64,000 nucleotides of DNA from assembly GCA_943788895.1 (NCBI GenBank), contig CALSRZ010000001.1, positions 124,001-188,000 of the forward strand, read 5' to 3'. The position numbers and the translations under genes are program-made. Position 1 is the first letter of the stretch; every line of letters begins with the position of its first letter. Below, in pieces: positions 8,413-18,933 of the stretch. The notes below the pieces were generated by a model. It searched no databases and was not told the DNA's origin. It saw only the letters and a program-made list of their open reading frames with translations. Source of the stretch: an uncultured Pseudomonadales bacterium. Its GTDB lineage: Bacteria > Pseudomonadota > Gammaproteobacteria > Pseudomonadales > Porticoccaceae.

Positions 8413-8453
8413 AATCCTCTTCAGGAAAATATTGCATAGAGTCAGTTGTACTT

Positions 8454-9869
8454 ATGGACGATCAATTTTCAAGGATGGTGCGTCGCCGAGACGCCAAGAT
8501 CAACGCTTTTTCTCGCCTTATTGATGCGGGAATAATTGGCTGTACTCTAGTAGCGTTGGTCTCTGTGCTTAAGCTCAGTTGGGTGCCGCTGTATAACTGG
8601 CTGCTGCTTATAGCCATCGTACTGTTCAGCTTCCTTTCCGAATCCAGTCACAGCTACAAAGCCTGGCGCGATATAAGCCTTAAAGCTGAAGTGATCGCTG
8701 TCGGCAGCAACTGGTTGATGGTTGTAGTTATCCTGATTTTGGTTGATATCGTTTTCCACCCCTCCGATCTCTACAACCGTGAAATGGTCTTTTATTGGTT
8801 TGTACTGACCCCCATCGAGCTAATCTCTTGGCATTCCATTACCCGCATGGTTCTGCGCCTGTTCCGCGATACAGGTGTTAGTTCCCGCTCGGTCGCCATA
8901 TACGGCGCCACAGAGTTGGGAGCCAGTCTAGAGAGCCGGATTCAGTCTATGCCCTGGGCCGGATATAAGTTTGTAGGCTATTTTGACGACAGAAGAAGCA
9001 ACGGATCACGACGCTATATATCAGATTCGAGTCTGATAAAAGGCGGCTCTCAGGAGCTGATTGATCAGGCTAAAAAAGGCCAGATTGATACCATTTTTAT
9101 TACGCTGCCCCTCGCCGCAGAGAAGCGCATTAAGGTGTTACTTAACGAACTGGCAGATACCACCGTCTCCGCCTATATGATGCTCGACCTGTTTAGTTTT
9201 GATCTGTTGAATGCCAGTTGGCTGGATATACAGGGAATGCCAGCCATTAGTATTTTCGAATCTCCACACACAGGTTTGGACAATATCACCAAGCGTATTC
9301 TCGACCTGGTTGCCGGCAGTCTGATTTTACTGATTATTGCCCTGCCTATGCTGTTGATTGCCCTAGGTATCAAGATGACATCCAAGGGCCCGGCACTTTT
9401 TCGCCAGCAACGCTACGGTATTGGCGGCGAGCCAATAACCGTGTGGAAATTTAGAACCATGACAGCCATGGATGCGGGCGATCAGGAACTTCAACAGGCA
9501 AGCAAAACGGACAGCCGGATAACCCCATTTGGTGGCTTTTTACGCAAAGCCTCACTGGATGAGCTGCCGCAGTTCTTTAATGTGATAGCCGGCACCATGT
9601 CGATTGTTGGGCCACGACCTCATGCGGTTATTCACAATGAATTTTATCGAACCGCGATTCACGGCTATATGCTGCGCCATAAAGTAAAACCCGGTATCAC
9701 CGGATTGGCGCAGATAAAAGGCTATCGAGGTGAGACCGACACAATGGAAAAAATGGAAGGACGGATTAAATACGACCTCGAATATATACGCAGCTGGTCA
9801 ATATGGCTGGATATAAAACTGATTGTCATGACCGCCTGCGGAGGATTTCTCAACAAAAATGCCTATTGA
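8454..9869 (+). CDS. undecaprenyl-phosphate sugar phosphotransferase (WcaJ/EpsB-like)
   Basis: Membrane enzyme of 471 aa that starts EPS repeat units by moving a sugar-1-phosphate from a nucleotide sugar to undecaprenyl phosphate. N-terminal membrane helices, a CoA-binding-like middle domain (VAIYGATELGASLE) and a C-terminal bacterial sugar transferase domain from about residue 275 with KRILDLVAGS, VWKFRTM, LDELPQFFNVIAGTMSIVGP. The substrate sugar cannot be read from sequence. No clear Shine-Dalgarno site precedes ATG 8454; ATG 8475 has AGG just upstream and is an alternative. First gene of the EPS cluster. Confidence 0.9.
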   Translation: MDDQFSRMVRRRDAKINAFSRLIDAGIIGCTLVALVSVLKLSWVPLYNWLLLIAIVLFSFLSESSHSYKAWRDISLKAEVIAVGSNWLMVVVILILVDIVFHPSDLYNREMVFYWFVLTPIELISWHSITRMVLRLFRDTGVSSRSVAIYGATELGASLESRIQSMPWAGYKFVGYFDDRRSNGSRRYISDSSLIKGGSQELIDQAKKGQIDTIFITLPLAAEKRIKVLLNELADTTVSAYMMLDLFSFDLLNASWLDIQGMPAISIFESPHTGLDNITKRILDLVAGSLILLIIALPMLLIALGIKMTSKGPALFRQQRYGIGGEPITVWKFRTMTAMDAGDQELQQASKTDSRITPFGGFLRKASLDELPQFFNVIAGTMSIVGPRPHAVIHNEFYRTAIHGYMLRHKVKPGITGLAQIKGYRGETDTMEKMEGRIKYDLEYIRSWSIWLDIKLIVMTACGGFLNKNAY

Positions 9870-9962
9870 TTTCTGCGCTATCAAGCAGGTGCCGGGGCGG
9901 GCCTCACAGGCAGATAAATAGGTCTACAATAAACTGATATGGATTACACAGGATAAGTGATC

Positions 9963-10541
9963 ATGATTAAAACAATTGGAACGTTAAAAAACATCTTTAT
10001 TTCAGCTTCGCTGCTGGCTGTCGGGCTTTGCAGCGTAGCAGCAGCCGATACCTATCTACTCAACCCGGGAGATCAGCTAGATGTCTCTGTCTGGAACGAA
10101 GAGACATTGCAAAAAACCATCACCGTCCTGCCCGATGGCATGATTTCATTTCCGCTGGTAGGGCATTTACAGGCCGCAGGCAAAAGCGCCGCTGAAGTCG
10201 AGACGGTCATCGGTGAAAAACTCGATACCTTTATCGCCGACCCAGAGGTCAATGTCACCGTAACCAGTACCAAAGGTAATGTGGTCTTTGTAGTCGGCAA
10301 AGTACTTAAGCCTGGCCCCGTCGCCATGATTCAATCAACCACGGTAATGCAGGCACTGGCCATGGCCGGTGGGCTCAATGAATTTGCCGCCGGAAACTCG
10401 ATCAAAATTATCCGTCGCAGTGATCAGGCAACAGATGCTCAGGAAAGCATCTTAAAAGTGCGCTATTCAGATCTTGAGAAAGGCAGTGATCTGTCCAGCA
10501 ATCACCTTCTTAACGCGGGAGACGTAATAGTCGTCCCATAA
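9963..10541 (+). CDS. polysaccharide export protein (Wza/EpsE-like)
   Basis: A 192-aa periplasmic/outer-membrane export component. A Sec signal (about residues 1-28, ending VAAAD) is followed by the Poly_export domain (YLLNPGDQLDVSVWNEETLQ) and one SLBB-type domain (VFVVGKVLKPGPVAM). It is much shorter than E. coli Wza, as is usual in exosortase-associated loci, and the cleavage region lacks a clear lipobox. ATG 9963 with ACAGGAT at 9948-9954 is preferred over the GTG at 9957. Confidence 0.9.
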   Translation: MIKTIGTLKNIFISASLLAVGLCSVAAADTYLLNPGDQLDVSVWNEETLQKTITVLPDGMISFPLVGHLQAAGKSAAEVETVIGEKLDTFIADPEVNVTVTSTKGNVVFVVGKVLKPGPVAMIQSTTVMQALAMAGGLNEFAAGNSIKIIRRSDQATDAQESILKVRYSDLEKGSDLSSNHLLNAGDVIVVP

Positions 10542-10557
10542 ATAGCAAGGACTCGCT

Positions 10558-11701
10558 ATGAACAAGATATCTAAATCAATCGCTGGGGCACTGTTGCTGG
10601 TTACTTTTCCTGCAGCATCCCTTGCAGCAGGCTGGGTAGCAGATTTTAGCTTTGATGCGGATGCTGCCTATGATGATAATTTTTTAATGAGTGATACCGA
10701 GCAGGAGAGCTGGATATATTCGGTTAAACCTGAGGTCTCACTGATCTATTTAACACCAGTGGTGACATCTGAGCTCGATGCCAAATTGGCGGTAAAGCGC
10801 TATTCCGAATTTGATCAGTTTGATTCTGAAGATCCCGCCTTTAACTGGAAAAACAGCTACAAAACAGCGCGCTCTACCTGGTCTATGGACTTTGGTTACC
10901 GTGAAAGTTCACAGCGTGATTTTGCCGAGGAAGATACCGGCCAGTTTGATTCAAACACCATCGTCGAAACAGTCTATGCGGATCCCAGTGTAGTGTTTCG
11001 TGTCACTGAAAAAGACGATCTTGGCATATCTCTTGGTTACACCGAGCGCGACTATGATGCAGATGACTTTTCAGATAATGAAAATGAAACAGTAGGCTTA
11101 AACTGGCAGCACAAAGTTGATGAAGTGCTCAGTACCACAGCAAATATAAGTGTCTCTCAATACACCGCTGAACGACCCAACGTTCAACTCCAATGAAACC
11201 GACTACGAGAAAATAACCGCTGGTTTTATCTATCAATATTCCGAATCGATGACCATTAATGGCAGCGCAGGGTATTTTCAGAGTGACAGCCGCAAGCGCA
11301 TTATTTCAGGGCCAGCAGTGGTGATTGTAGATTCAGAGAATACCGGCCTTCTGCTTAATTTAGGTATGAATTACAGCCAGGAAAAAACCGACTGGTCGCT
11401 GAGCCTTTCAAGAGGCCTCTATCCATCCAGTCAGGGTGATGTGGAAGAGCGCGATAGCCTAGGGATTGGTTTTGAGCATAGATTCACTACCCGTAGTTCC
11501 TCAGGCATTAATGTCTCCTGGTATAACACTAACTCTGTCGATAATGATCGTGAAAGTATCAATATCTCACCCTATTACCACTATCGGCTAACAGAAAAAT
11601 TAACCCTGCAGACCTCCTATGTGTTCAGAAGCTTTGATCGGCAGCTGGGTGGGGAAGTCGACTCAAACCGCGTAAAACTGGGTCTGCGCTATAGCTTTTA
11701 A
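10558..11701 (+). pseudogene. EPS-associated outer-membrane beta-barrel protein, frameshifted
   Basis: Signal peptide (ending ASLAAG) followed by alternating, Tyr/Asp-rich beta strands typical of the outer-membrane beta-barrel proteins of XrtA-type EPS loci. The frame breaks near 11160-11175: the upstream part (10558-11196) ends at a TGA after SVSQYTAER, and the downstream part continues in the +1 frame as DPTFNSNETDYEKI to 11701, ending in an aromatic residue (RYSF), as beta-barrels do. Removing one base, for example C11173, joins them into one protein of about 380 aa. It is either a real mutation or a sequencing error. Confidence 0.8.
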
Positions 11702-11737
11702 TAATAAGAATTAGAGAAAAAAGGACGCTGTACAACT

Positions 11738-13334
11738 ATGGATGATACTGAAAAGTCACTGCTGGATTATTTGGATATTCTGCGCAGGCGCAAGCTGTAT
11801 ATTATTGTCGCCTTTCCGCTACTACTTGCCCTCAGCGCAACAATCACCTTCTTACTGCCGCCTATCTATCAGTCGGAAGGTGTAGTCCTGATTGAAAGCC
11901 AGGAGATTCCGCGAGATCTGGTGCGCTCCACAGTCACTAGCTATGCCGAGCAGCAGATACAGGTAATCAAACAGCGTATTTTGACCACCTCGCGGATTCT
12001 CGAAACCCTGGATAAATACAAGGTCTATGAGGATGAGAGAGAATCCAGCACTGTATCGCTATTGGTGGAGAAATTTCGCAGCTCGGTTTTTGTCGAGATG
12101 ATCAATGCCAATGTGATCGATCCGACAAGGGGCAGGGCACAGCGAGCCAGTATCGCTTTTAAAGTCTCCTTTATGGACGAGTCGCCAGATATAGCGCAGA
12201 AAGGTGGCCAATGAACTGGTCACTATGTTCCTTGATGAAAATGTTAAAACCAGAACCAATAAGGCCGCAGAAACGGTCACTTTCCTCAGCGATGAAGCTG
12301 ACAAAATGCAAAAAACCGTGCAGGGACTAGAAGAGCAAATTGCCAACTTTAAACTGGAGTTTGGCGATAGCCTGCCAGAGCTGCTGCAATTCAATCTTTC
12401 AATGATTAAAAATCTTGAAGAGAAGATCAAAGCGCGCCAGAAGGAAGCAGTCAGGTTGGGAGATCAGGTGCACTACCTCAGCCTGGAACTTGCCAGTATG
12501 GACCCCTATGTGGCCAGCAGCGATGGCGTGACCACCCTGAGCAGCCCAGTCAGGCTGGCACAGCTTAAAAATGAGCTGAGCAGCCTGAAAAATAAATACT
12601 CAGAGTCTCATCCCGATATCAAGCGCTTAACCCGAGAGATAGATGGGCTGGAAAAAGAAGTGACTGCAGATGCCCTGTTCCAGCCTGAACAGGATATGGA
12701 TGAGATATCCAACCCGCTGTATCGACAGATAAAAATAAAGATTGATCTCACCGAAAAAGAACTTGCCCGCGCCAATATTGAACGCCAATCCATGCGGGCT
12801 GAAGTCAGGGAGTATCACGAACGAGTTGCACGCACCCACGAAGTGCAACGGAGTTACGACGATATGACCCGCGACTACGAAAGCACCAAGCGGAAATATC
12901 AGGAATTACGCGCCAAGCAACTAGAAGCCGATGTCGCGCAAAACCTTGAGTCTGAAAACAAAGCTGAAAGCTTCACATTGATTGAACCGCCACTGCGCCC
13001 CACCGAGTCGGTTAAGCCAAACCGCCCAAAACTGCTAATGATGGGATTGTTTCTCTCCGGTGCGATTAGTCTCGGCCTGGTACTGCTGGTTGAAATGCTC
13101 GACCCTGCCGTTAGAAGTATTAAAGATTACACCCGCATCACAGGTGCAGAGCCCCTGGCCATTATCCCGCTGATGCTGACCGCCGAAGATTACAGCAAGA
13201 AAGACAAATCGCGAAAACGACTGATGATTATCGCCGCGCTCTTAACCTTAGTGATGCTGGCTATAGTCCACTACTTTGTCATGAGCCTGGATATCGTCTG
13301 GTTTAAAGTCATGACCAAAATTAATATGTTGTAG
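11738..13334 (+). pseudogene. XrtA-type EPS chain-length determinant (Wzz/GNVR), frameshifted
   Basis: Inner-membrane co-polymerase controlling polysaccharide length. Wzz domain with the first membrane helix at about residues 20-40 (LYIIVAFPLLLALSATITFL), a long coiled-coil periplasmic region, and a second membrane helix, then a third near the C-terminus. The frame breaks at 12203/12204: one extra G turns AAA-GTG-GCC into AAA-GGT-GGC, giving a TGA at 12212. Dropping one G restores QKVANELVTMFLDENV and a protein of about 530 aa. Followed closely by its usual partner, the tyrosine-kinase-like ATPase. Confidence 0.85.
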
Positions 13335-13343
13335 GTAACCACT

Positions 13344-14141
13344 ATGTCTCGTATCCACAAGGCGCTTCAGAAGGCCAGAGAAAAACGCCAAGAGCATAAA
13401 CAGGCAACGGGGAAAGGTTCACCGCTGGAAAAGATTGTCTACACCTCCAGCCAAGTGGTTCCGGTGTGCCATAAATTGCTAGAGAAGAACCTGGTTGTAT
13501 CCCGTTCATCCAATGATCCGCGATCACAGCTTTTCAGGACATTGCGCACCACCATTATCAAGCAGATGCGTGCCAACAACTGGCGCAGCATAGGCATAAT
13601 TTCACCCTCACCGGGTGAAGGAAAGTCGCTGGTAGCAAGCAATCTGGCCGCCGCTATTGCCATGGAAGTTAACTACACAGCACTACTGGTAGATATGGAC
13701 CTGCGCCACCCGGGGATTAAAGACTACTTCGCGATTGAGCCAAAAGTTGGACTTAGTCACTACCTGAAAGGCGATGCAGAAATTGCCGATCTATTGGTTA
13801 ATCCAGGTGTTGAGCGATTGCTGCTTTTACCCGGCGTGGGCAGTGTCGACAATTCATCCGAGCTAATATCAAGCCCGAGAATGGTCACGCTGTTTAACGA
13901 AGTCACCCAGCGCTATAAGTCACGAATTGTTATCTACGATATGCCCGCTATTTTGCCTCGAGATGATGTACTAACCGCACTTAATCATGTGGATTGCTTT
14001 TTAATGGTTTTGGAAGAGGGGCGTGACTCCGAAGCCGATATAAGAAAAGCCATACAGTCCATGCAGAATGCCAATATTGTTGGCACCGTGGTTAACAAAT
14101 CGCAGTCGATTGAAGCCGGATATATGCCGTCGTTAGTATAA
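13344..14141 (+). CDS. XrtA-associated tyrosine-kinase-like ATPase (CpsD/CapB family)
   Basis: A 265-aa cytosolic P-loop protein that pairs with the chain-length determinant and controls polymerisation. N-terminus MSRIHKALQKAREKR is typical of the exosortase-associated branch. Walker A SPSPGEGKS (87-95), Walker A' LLVDMDLRHPG, and a P-loop switch segment IVIYDMPAIL are present. There is no Tyr-rich C-terminal tail, so autophosphorylation may be limited. It starts nine bases after the preceding gene. Confidence 0.88.
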   Translation: MSRIHKALQKAREKRQEHKQATGKGSPLEKIVYTSSQVVPVCHKLLEKNLVVSRSSNDPRSQLFRTLRTTIIKQMRANNWRSIGIISPSPGEGKSLVASNLAAAIAMEVNYTALLVDMDLRHPGIKDYFAIEPKVGLSHYLKGDAEIADLLVNPGVERLLLLPGVGSVDNSSELISSPRMVTLFNEVTQRYKSRIVIYDMPAILPRDDVLTALNHVDCFLMVLEEGRDSEADIRKAIQSMQNANIVGTVVNKSQSIEAGYMPSLV

Positions 14142-14177
14142 GACCGCGCCGAAAATACATTCAGGGATTGAATAAAT

Positions 14178-15101
14178 ATGTACAAAGAGTTTTTTCACTT
14201 AAAAGAAAAGCCGTTTAGCCTAAACCCGGATCCGGAATTTCTTTACCTCAGTAAAAATCATATTCGCGCCCAAACCATGCTCGAATACGGCTTTCACAGC
14301 CAGGCGGGTTTTACGGTAATCACCGGCGATATAGGCGCAGGCAAGACAACCCTGGTCAACTACCTGCTCGCCCAGGAGGGGGAAGAGGTGGTGATTGGAA
14401 TGATTAATAATACCCACGCCTCGTTTGGTAATCTGATGACCTGGGTTTTGGATGCCTTTGACCTCGAAGAACCCAACCCTGAGAATGCCAAAAAGCTGCG
14501 CAAATTCACTGAATTTGTCATGGATCAGTATTCCGATGGTAAACGAGTACTGCTGGTGATCGACGAGGCGCAAAACCTCTCCGAAGATACCTTGGAAGAG
14601 TTGCGACTTATCTCCAATATCAATATTTCCACTGATGTATTTCTGCAGCTAATACTCATTGGTCAGCCGGAATTGATTGAAAAACTCAATAACCCAAGGC
14701 TCACCCAATTTGCCCAGCGAATAGGCGTGGATTTTAATCTGCGGCCCATGGATTACGTGGATACGGGTAAATATATCCTCCACCGCCTAAAAGTAGCGGG
14801 AAGCCCCAAATCCATATTTACCACAGATGCCATTGCAGCCATCTTCTGTTTCTCTGAGGGTGTTCCAAGGCGTATTAACACTCTCTGTGATATGGCGCTG
14901 GTCTACGCCTTTGCCGACGAGCGCAAGAGTATCAATGCCGGTTTGATTATGCAGGTGATTAAGGATCGCAACCTATCGGCAGTTATACGCCCGACAAAGA
15001 CCCAGACCAAAGAGGTGGAGGAGGTTGCTCATTGGCTGGAGGAGGCTAAGGGGGTGAAGATTAAAGAGATGCTGCCTGAGTTGGATGTGGTTGAGGCTTA
15101 G
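14178..15101 (+). CDS. XrtA/PEP-CTERM system-associated ATPase (ExeA-like AAA)
   Basis: A 307-aa AAA ATPase close to the general secretion protein ExeA, with N-terminus MYKEFFHLKEKPFSLNPDPE, Walker A GDIGAGKTT (50-58), Walker B LLVIDEAQNL and sensor motif IGQPEL. This family occurs almost only in genomes with XrtA and sits in their EPS loci; its exact task is not known. It is the last GC-rich gene before the AT-rich cassette. Confidence 0.9.
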   Translation: MYKEFFHLKEKPFSLNPDPEFLYLSKNHIRAQTMLEYGFHSQAGFTVITGDIGAGKTTLVNYLLAQEGEEVVIGMINNTHASFGNLMTWVLDAFDLEEPNPENAKKLRKFTEFVMDQYSDGKRVLLVIDEAQNLSEDTLEELRLISNINISTDVFLQLILIGQPELIEKLNNPRLTQFAQRIGVDFNLRPMDYVDTGKYILHRLKVAGSPKSIFTTDAIAAIFCFSEGVPRRINTLCDMALVYAFADERKSINAGLIMQVIKDRNLSAVIRPTKTQTKEVEEVAHWLEEAKGVKIKEMLPELDVVEA

Positions 15102-15105
15102 CTCT

Positions 15106-16149
15106 ATGGATGACAATAAAAAGACAGTTTCGATCGGTATATTCGCTCATAACGAGGCGGAAAATATTATTCAAACATTAGACAGTCTGGCGGGGCAGGA
15201 TATATTCAATGATACAACGCCTTTTAATGTTCAAGTTTCAGTTATAGCAAACGGGTGTACTGATAAGACAGTAGAAATTTCAGCGAAATACCTAGAAAAA
15301 ACTTCTTCCTTCGTTGGAAAGGTTAAAGAAATTGATAAGCCTGGAAAAAGTAATGCCTGGAATGAATTTATCCATTCAGCTGACTCACAGCATGTAGATT
15401 ACTTTGTCTGTATGGATTCGGATATTACCTTTGGTAGTTATGACGTTATTTCATCATTGCTAGAGGCTTTAGCCAACTCAGAAGAAGCAAACCTATCAAT
15501 AGATATTGCTCAGAAAGACACAGTGCTGAAGGGCCGGAAGTCATTTGTTGAGCATATGTCGTTATTTTTTTCAGGCTTGATGAAGCAGGGTAGTACCGCT
15601 GTGGCAGGATCCTTATATTGTGCGTGTGGCGAAAGTTTGCGAAAAATAACTATGCCTGAAGGGTTGCCTGTAGAAGATGGATTTTTGCGAGCAATGCTGG
15701 TTACTGAGCTATTTACGCAAAAAGATAATAATCAGCGAATATTAGTGGTTGATGATGTTTTTCACTACTTTACTCCAGACCCTTCAATAAAATCCCTTTT
15801 TAGGCATGAAGAGCGCCTTTTGATAGGAACCTTTATCAACTCAGTTATATATGGGTATCTATGGGAAGAAGTAGCGTCTACTGGTATTGATGCGGGCTCT
15901 TTAGTAGCCAAAAATAACCAGGAGAATCCTGATTGGGTAGAGAGTTTAATTAATACATACCGTGAGTCACATAACCCTATCATTCCTAGGCACTTCTATC
16001 ATAAATATTGGAAGCGTTGGAAGACACTGAGCCTAACTAAAAAGATAATTTCATTTCCCATAATCTCTGTTGCATCAGTGATTAAATATTTTCTGCTCAA
16101 GAAGGTAGAGCGACGATTAATTTATGAGTCTGGTCTTGGGGTTTGGTAG
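15106..16149 (+). CDS. glycosyltransferase family 2-like protein
   Basis: A 347-aa GT-A fold enzyme: SIGIFAHNEAENIIQTLDSL at the N-terminus, a CMDSD metal-binding DxD-type motif, EDGF as the likely catalytic region, and basic C-terminal helices near the membrane. Donor and acceptor are unknown. The frame is open from ATG 15085 inside the preceding gene, but ATG 15106 with GAGG nine bases upstream fits better. First gene of the AT-rich segment. Confidence 0.8.
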   Translation: MDDNKKTVSIGIFAHNEAENIIQTLDSLAGQDIFNDTTPFNVQVSVIANGCTDKTVEISAKYLEKTSSFVGKVKEIDKPGKSNAWNEFIHSADSQHVDYFVCMDSDITFGSYDVISSLLEALANSEEANLSIDIAQKDTVLKGRKSFVEHMSLFFSGLMKQGSTAVAGSLYCACGESLRKITMPEGLPVEDGFLRAMLVTELFTQKDNNQRILVVDDVFHYFTPDPSIKSLFRHEERLLIGTFINSVIYGYLWEEVASTGIDAGSLVAKNNQENPDWVESLINTYRESHNPIIPRHFYHKYWKRWKTLSLTKKIISFPIISVASVIKYFLLKKVERRLIYESGLGVW

Positions 16150-16176
16150 TTCTTCTGATGGATAGGGAGCAAAAAA

Positions 16177-17565
16177 ATGCCAAATAACTTTGCCTATCTA
16201 GCCCTTATTTTATGGCCGCTTATCGCGATAAAACTCTATCGAAAAAAAGAAGTAATTCCCGCGACATTTTGGACGATAGTTGGTGGTTATTTATTACTTC
16301 CGGTTGGGGTCGAAATCGATTTTCCATTAATACCTTCTATGAATAAGGAAACGATACCTGTGATTATGGCCTTTTTAGGCTGTAGATATATTGCTAAAGA
16401 AGATGTAAAAATACTGCCTCCAAAAGGTATTGAGCGCAACCTAATATTATTGTTTTTTTTAGGTGCCATTGGAACGGTACTCACTAATGGTGACCCAATA
16501 GTTGTGGGAAATAATTATTTGCCAGGGTTAAGCTTTAGAGATTTATTCTCAGTGATAATGGGTAAATATCTATTGTTATTGCCCTTTATATTGGGCATAC
16601 AGTTGATAAAAACGACAGATGATCAAGTTCAGTTGTTCAAATTAATAGTTGTCGCCGGGCTTCTTTATTCTGTACTTATTCTGTTTGAAATACGTATGAG
16701 CCCCCAGCTTCATAAGTGGATATATGGATTCTTCCCACACACATGGGGTCAGCAGGTTAGGTATGGCGGTTTCAGGCCTGTAGTGTTTCTTGGTCACGGC
16801 TTGTGGGTGTCCATGTTTACTGTGATAGTTATTGGAGCAGCAGTTACATTATCTAAATTAAAAATGAAGCTGAATAGACGCCCAAATGCAGTGGTCATAG
16901 CATATTTAGTGCTACTCCTAATACTTTCGAAAGGCTTTGGGTCAATGATTTTGGGGGCAATTCTGTTGCTTATTATTGGATTCTTTAAACCGCGTGTTAT
17001 TTTTTTGTTATCCATTGTAATAGGACTGCTATCGGTAGCTTATCCATTTCTTTGTTTGATAGATATTTTTCCTCATCAACTAGTAATTGAAAATATCGAA
17101 AGCATAAATCCAGCACAAGCCGGATCACTTCAGTTTAGATTTAATCATGAGATCGCTCTTCTGGAGCGGGCAACTGATAGATTTTTATTTGGATGGGGAG
17201 CATGGGGAAGGAACAGACTTGGTGATTCGGTAGTTGATGGATATTGGATTGGATTGATCGGTATGTATGGAGTTGTTGGTTTTATATCCATTTTTGGTCT
17301 TATGTTTATAGCGATCTGGAAGACTAGATTAAGTCTTAACTATTTGCAGGGAATGCAAGATAAGTTTTCACTAGCGTCTCTCTCTCTAATGGTTTCTTTG
17401 ATTATGGTTGATCAGATCCCCAACCATTCTGAAAACCCATTTTTTTGGTTCCTAACGGGTGCTCTTATTGGCAGGCATCTTTATATATTGAAAAGTCGAT
17501 CAATTGAGCGAACTGAGAATTCGGCTGATGTCATCAATGCGAGATTGCGTAACACTGATGTGTGA
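16177..17565 (+). CDS. EPS polymerase / O-antigen ligase-like membrane protein (Wzy-type)
   Basis: A 462-aa protein with about 10-12 hydrophobic helices and one larger periplasmic loop near residues 290-350, the topology of Wzy polymerases and WaaL-like ligases. Its place directly before a Wzx flippase supports a polymerase role. Sequence conservation in this group is low, so the call rests on topology and context. Markedly AT-rich. Confidence 0.7.
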   Translation: MPNNFAYLALILWPLIAIKLYRKKEVIPATFWTIVGGYLLLPVGVEIDFPLIPSMNKETIPVIMAFLGCRYIAKEDVKILPPKGIERNLILLFFLGAIGTVLTNGDPIVVGNNYLPGLSFRDLFSVIMGKYLLLLPFILGIQLIKTTDDQVQLFKLIVVAGLLYSVLILFEIRMSPQLHKWIYGFFPHTWGQQVRYGGFRPVVFLGHGLWVSMFTVIVIGAAVTLSKLKMKLNRRPNAVVIAYLVLLLILSKGFGSMILGAILLLIIGFFKPRVIFLLSIVIGLLSVAYPFLCLIDIFPHQLVIENIESINPAQAGSLQFRFNHEIALLERATDRFLFGWGAWGRNRLGDSVVDGYWIGLIGMYGVVGFISIFGLMFIAIWKTRLSLNYLQGMQDKFSLASLSLMVSLIMVDQIPNHSENPFFWFLTGALIGRHLYILKSRSIERTENSADVINARLRNTDV

Positions 17566-17586
17566 TTCTCAAAAGGAACTAGATTT

Positions 17587-18915
17587 TTGAATTCTAAAAT
17601 GTTGCTCAAACTTAAATCGGTTAAACATCGAGCAGTTCGTGGATCCCTCTGGTCAACGGTTGGTTTTGGGGGTAGTCAGGTTATAAGGCTGGGCAGCAAT
17701 TTACTCTTAACCAGGTTGCTTGCTCCCGAAGTTTTTGGGCTGATGGCCTTGGTGCAAGTAGCGTTGCAGGCATTAAAAATGATGTCAGATCTAGGAATAA
17801 CTACATCCGTGATGATTGGCCGTCATGGAGATGACCCAGATTACTTGAATTCGGCTTGGACAATCCAAGTTGTGAGAGGCCTGCTGATTTGGCTACTTTG
17901 TTGTGTTCTGGCCTATCCTATGTCCGTGATTTATGAAGCGCCGGAATTGCTATTGCTAATACCTGTAGTAGGTCTTACAGCTATATTTCAAGGATTTACT
18001 TCACCAGCCGTTCTTACCTTGAAAAGAAAAATTGAATTAAAAAAGCTTGTGTCATGGCAAATTTCTACTCAGTTTATGACAACTATTATTACTATTGCCG
18101 GAGCATGGTATTTTAGATCAATATGGGGAATTGTGATTGGAGGGCTAATTGGTGCTGTTATTGCCTGCCTCAGCTCATACAGCCTTCCATCTATCTGTAA
18201 AGTTTGCTTTAAACTTGATTCTAAATCGTCAGGAGAAATTGTAAGTTTTGGCAAATGGATATTCGTTAGCTCCCTAGTATCTTTTTTTATAAATAAGGGA
18301 GATATTTTTATACTTGGTGTATTTCTGACAAAGGCAGATTTGGGTGTTTTTAGTATTGCCGCCATTTGGTCAAAAATGGCCCTTGAGCTGCTGCAAAAGG
18401 TTAATCAGGAAGTAATGACACCGCTTTATGCAAAGGTCTTTCGTGAAGATAGAGATAGCATAAGAGAAAAGATTCAAAAGGCGCGTTTCATCCTATTAGC
18501 ACTTACATTGCCTATGATATGGTTAATGGTGGTTTGTGCTCCTTTTCTTATAGAATTTCTCTATGATGAACGTTACTCGGCTGCAGGTTGGATGTTACAG
18601 ATTCTTGCTCTGGGTTCCATTGGTGCGGCGATTACGGCTACATCTGGTAATGCTTTATTGTCGTTTGGCGACTCATTTGGGTACATGGTATTCCAAATTT
18701 CCGGCGGATTATTGCTTATTTTATGTATGTTAGTTGGAGGCTCTTATTTTGGAATTGTTGGTCTTATTGCTGGGGTATCAGTTGCAAAGTTTTTTTCTTA
18801 CCCGGTTATGGTATTGCTGATGAGGCGCCACAATATTTGGTTACCTAAACTCGATGCTTTCGCAGCAGTCAGCTCGTCACTGGTAATTGGTGGTTGGTGG
18901 TTTTTTGCTGCCTAG
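17587..18915 (+). CDS. oligosaccharide flippase (Wzx/MOP family)
   Basis: A 442-aa membrane protein with about 12 helices. N-terminal GSLWSTVGFGGSQVIRLGSN and LLTRLLAPEVFGLMALVQV are typical of the polysaccharide_synt family that flips lipid-linked repeat units to the periplasm. The frame begins with a TTG; an ATG four codons later (17599) is the alternative. Pairs with the polymerase immediately upstream. Confidence 0.88.
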   Translation: MNSKMLLKLKSVKHRAVRGSLWSTVGFGGSQVIRLGSNLLLTRLLAPEVFGLMALVQVALQALKMMSDLGITTSVMIGRHGDDPDYLNSAWTIQVVRGLLIWLLCCVLAYPMSVIYEAPELLLLIPVVGLTAIFQGFTSPAVLTLKRKIELKKLVSWQISTQFMTTIITIAGAWYFRSIWGIVIGGLIGAVIACLSSYSLPSICKVCFKLDSKSSGEIVSFGKWIFVSSLVSFFINKGDIFILGVFLTKADLGVFSIAAIWSKMALELLQKVNQEVMTPLYAKVFREDRDSIREKIQKARFILLALTLPMIWLMVVCAPFLIEFLYDERYSAAGWMLQILALGSIGAAITATSGNALLSFGDSFGYMVFQISGGLLLILCMLVGGSYFGIVGLIAGVSVAKFFSYPVMVLLMRRHNIWLPKLDAFAAVSSSLVIGGWWFFAA

Positions 18916-18933
18916 TAGGTTGGATTTTAGCTC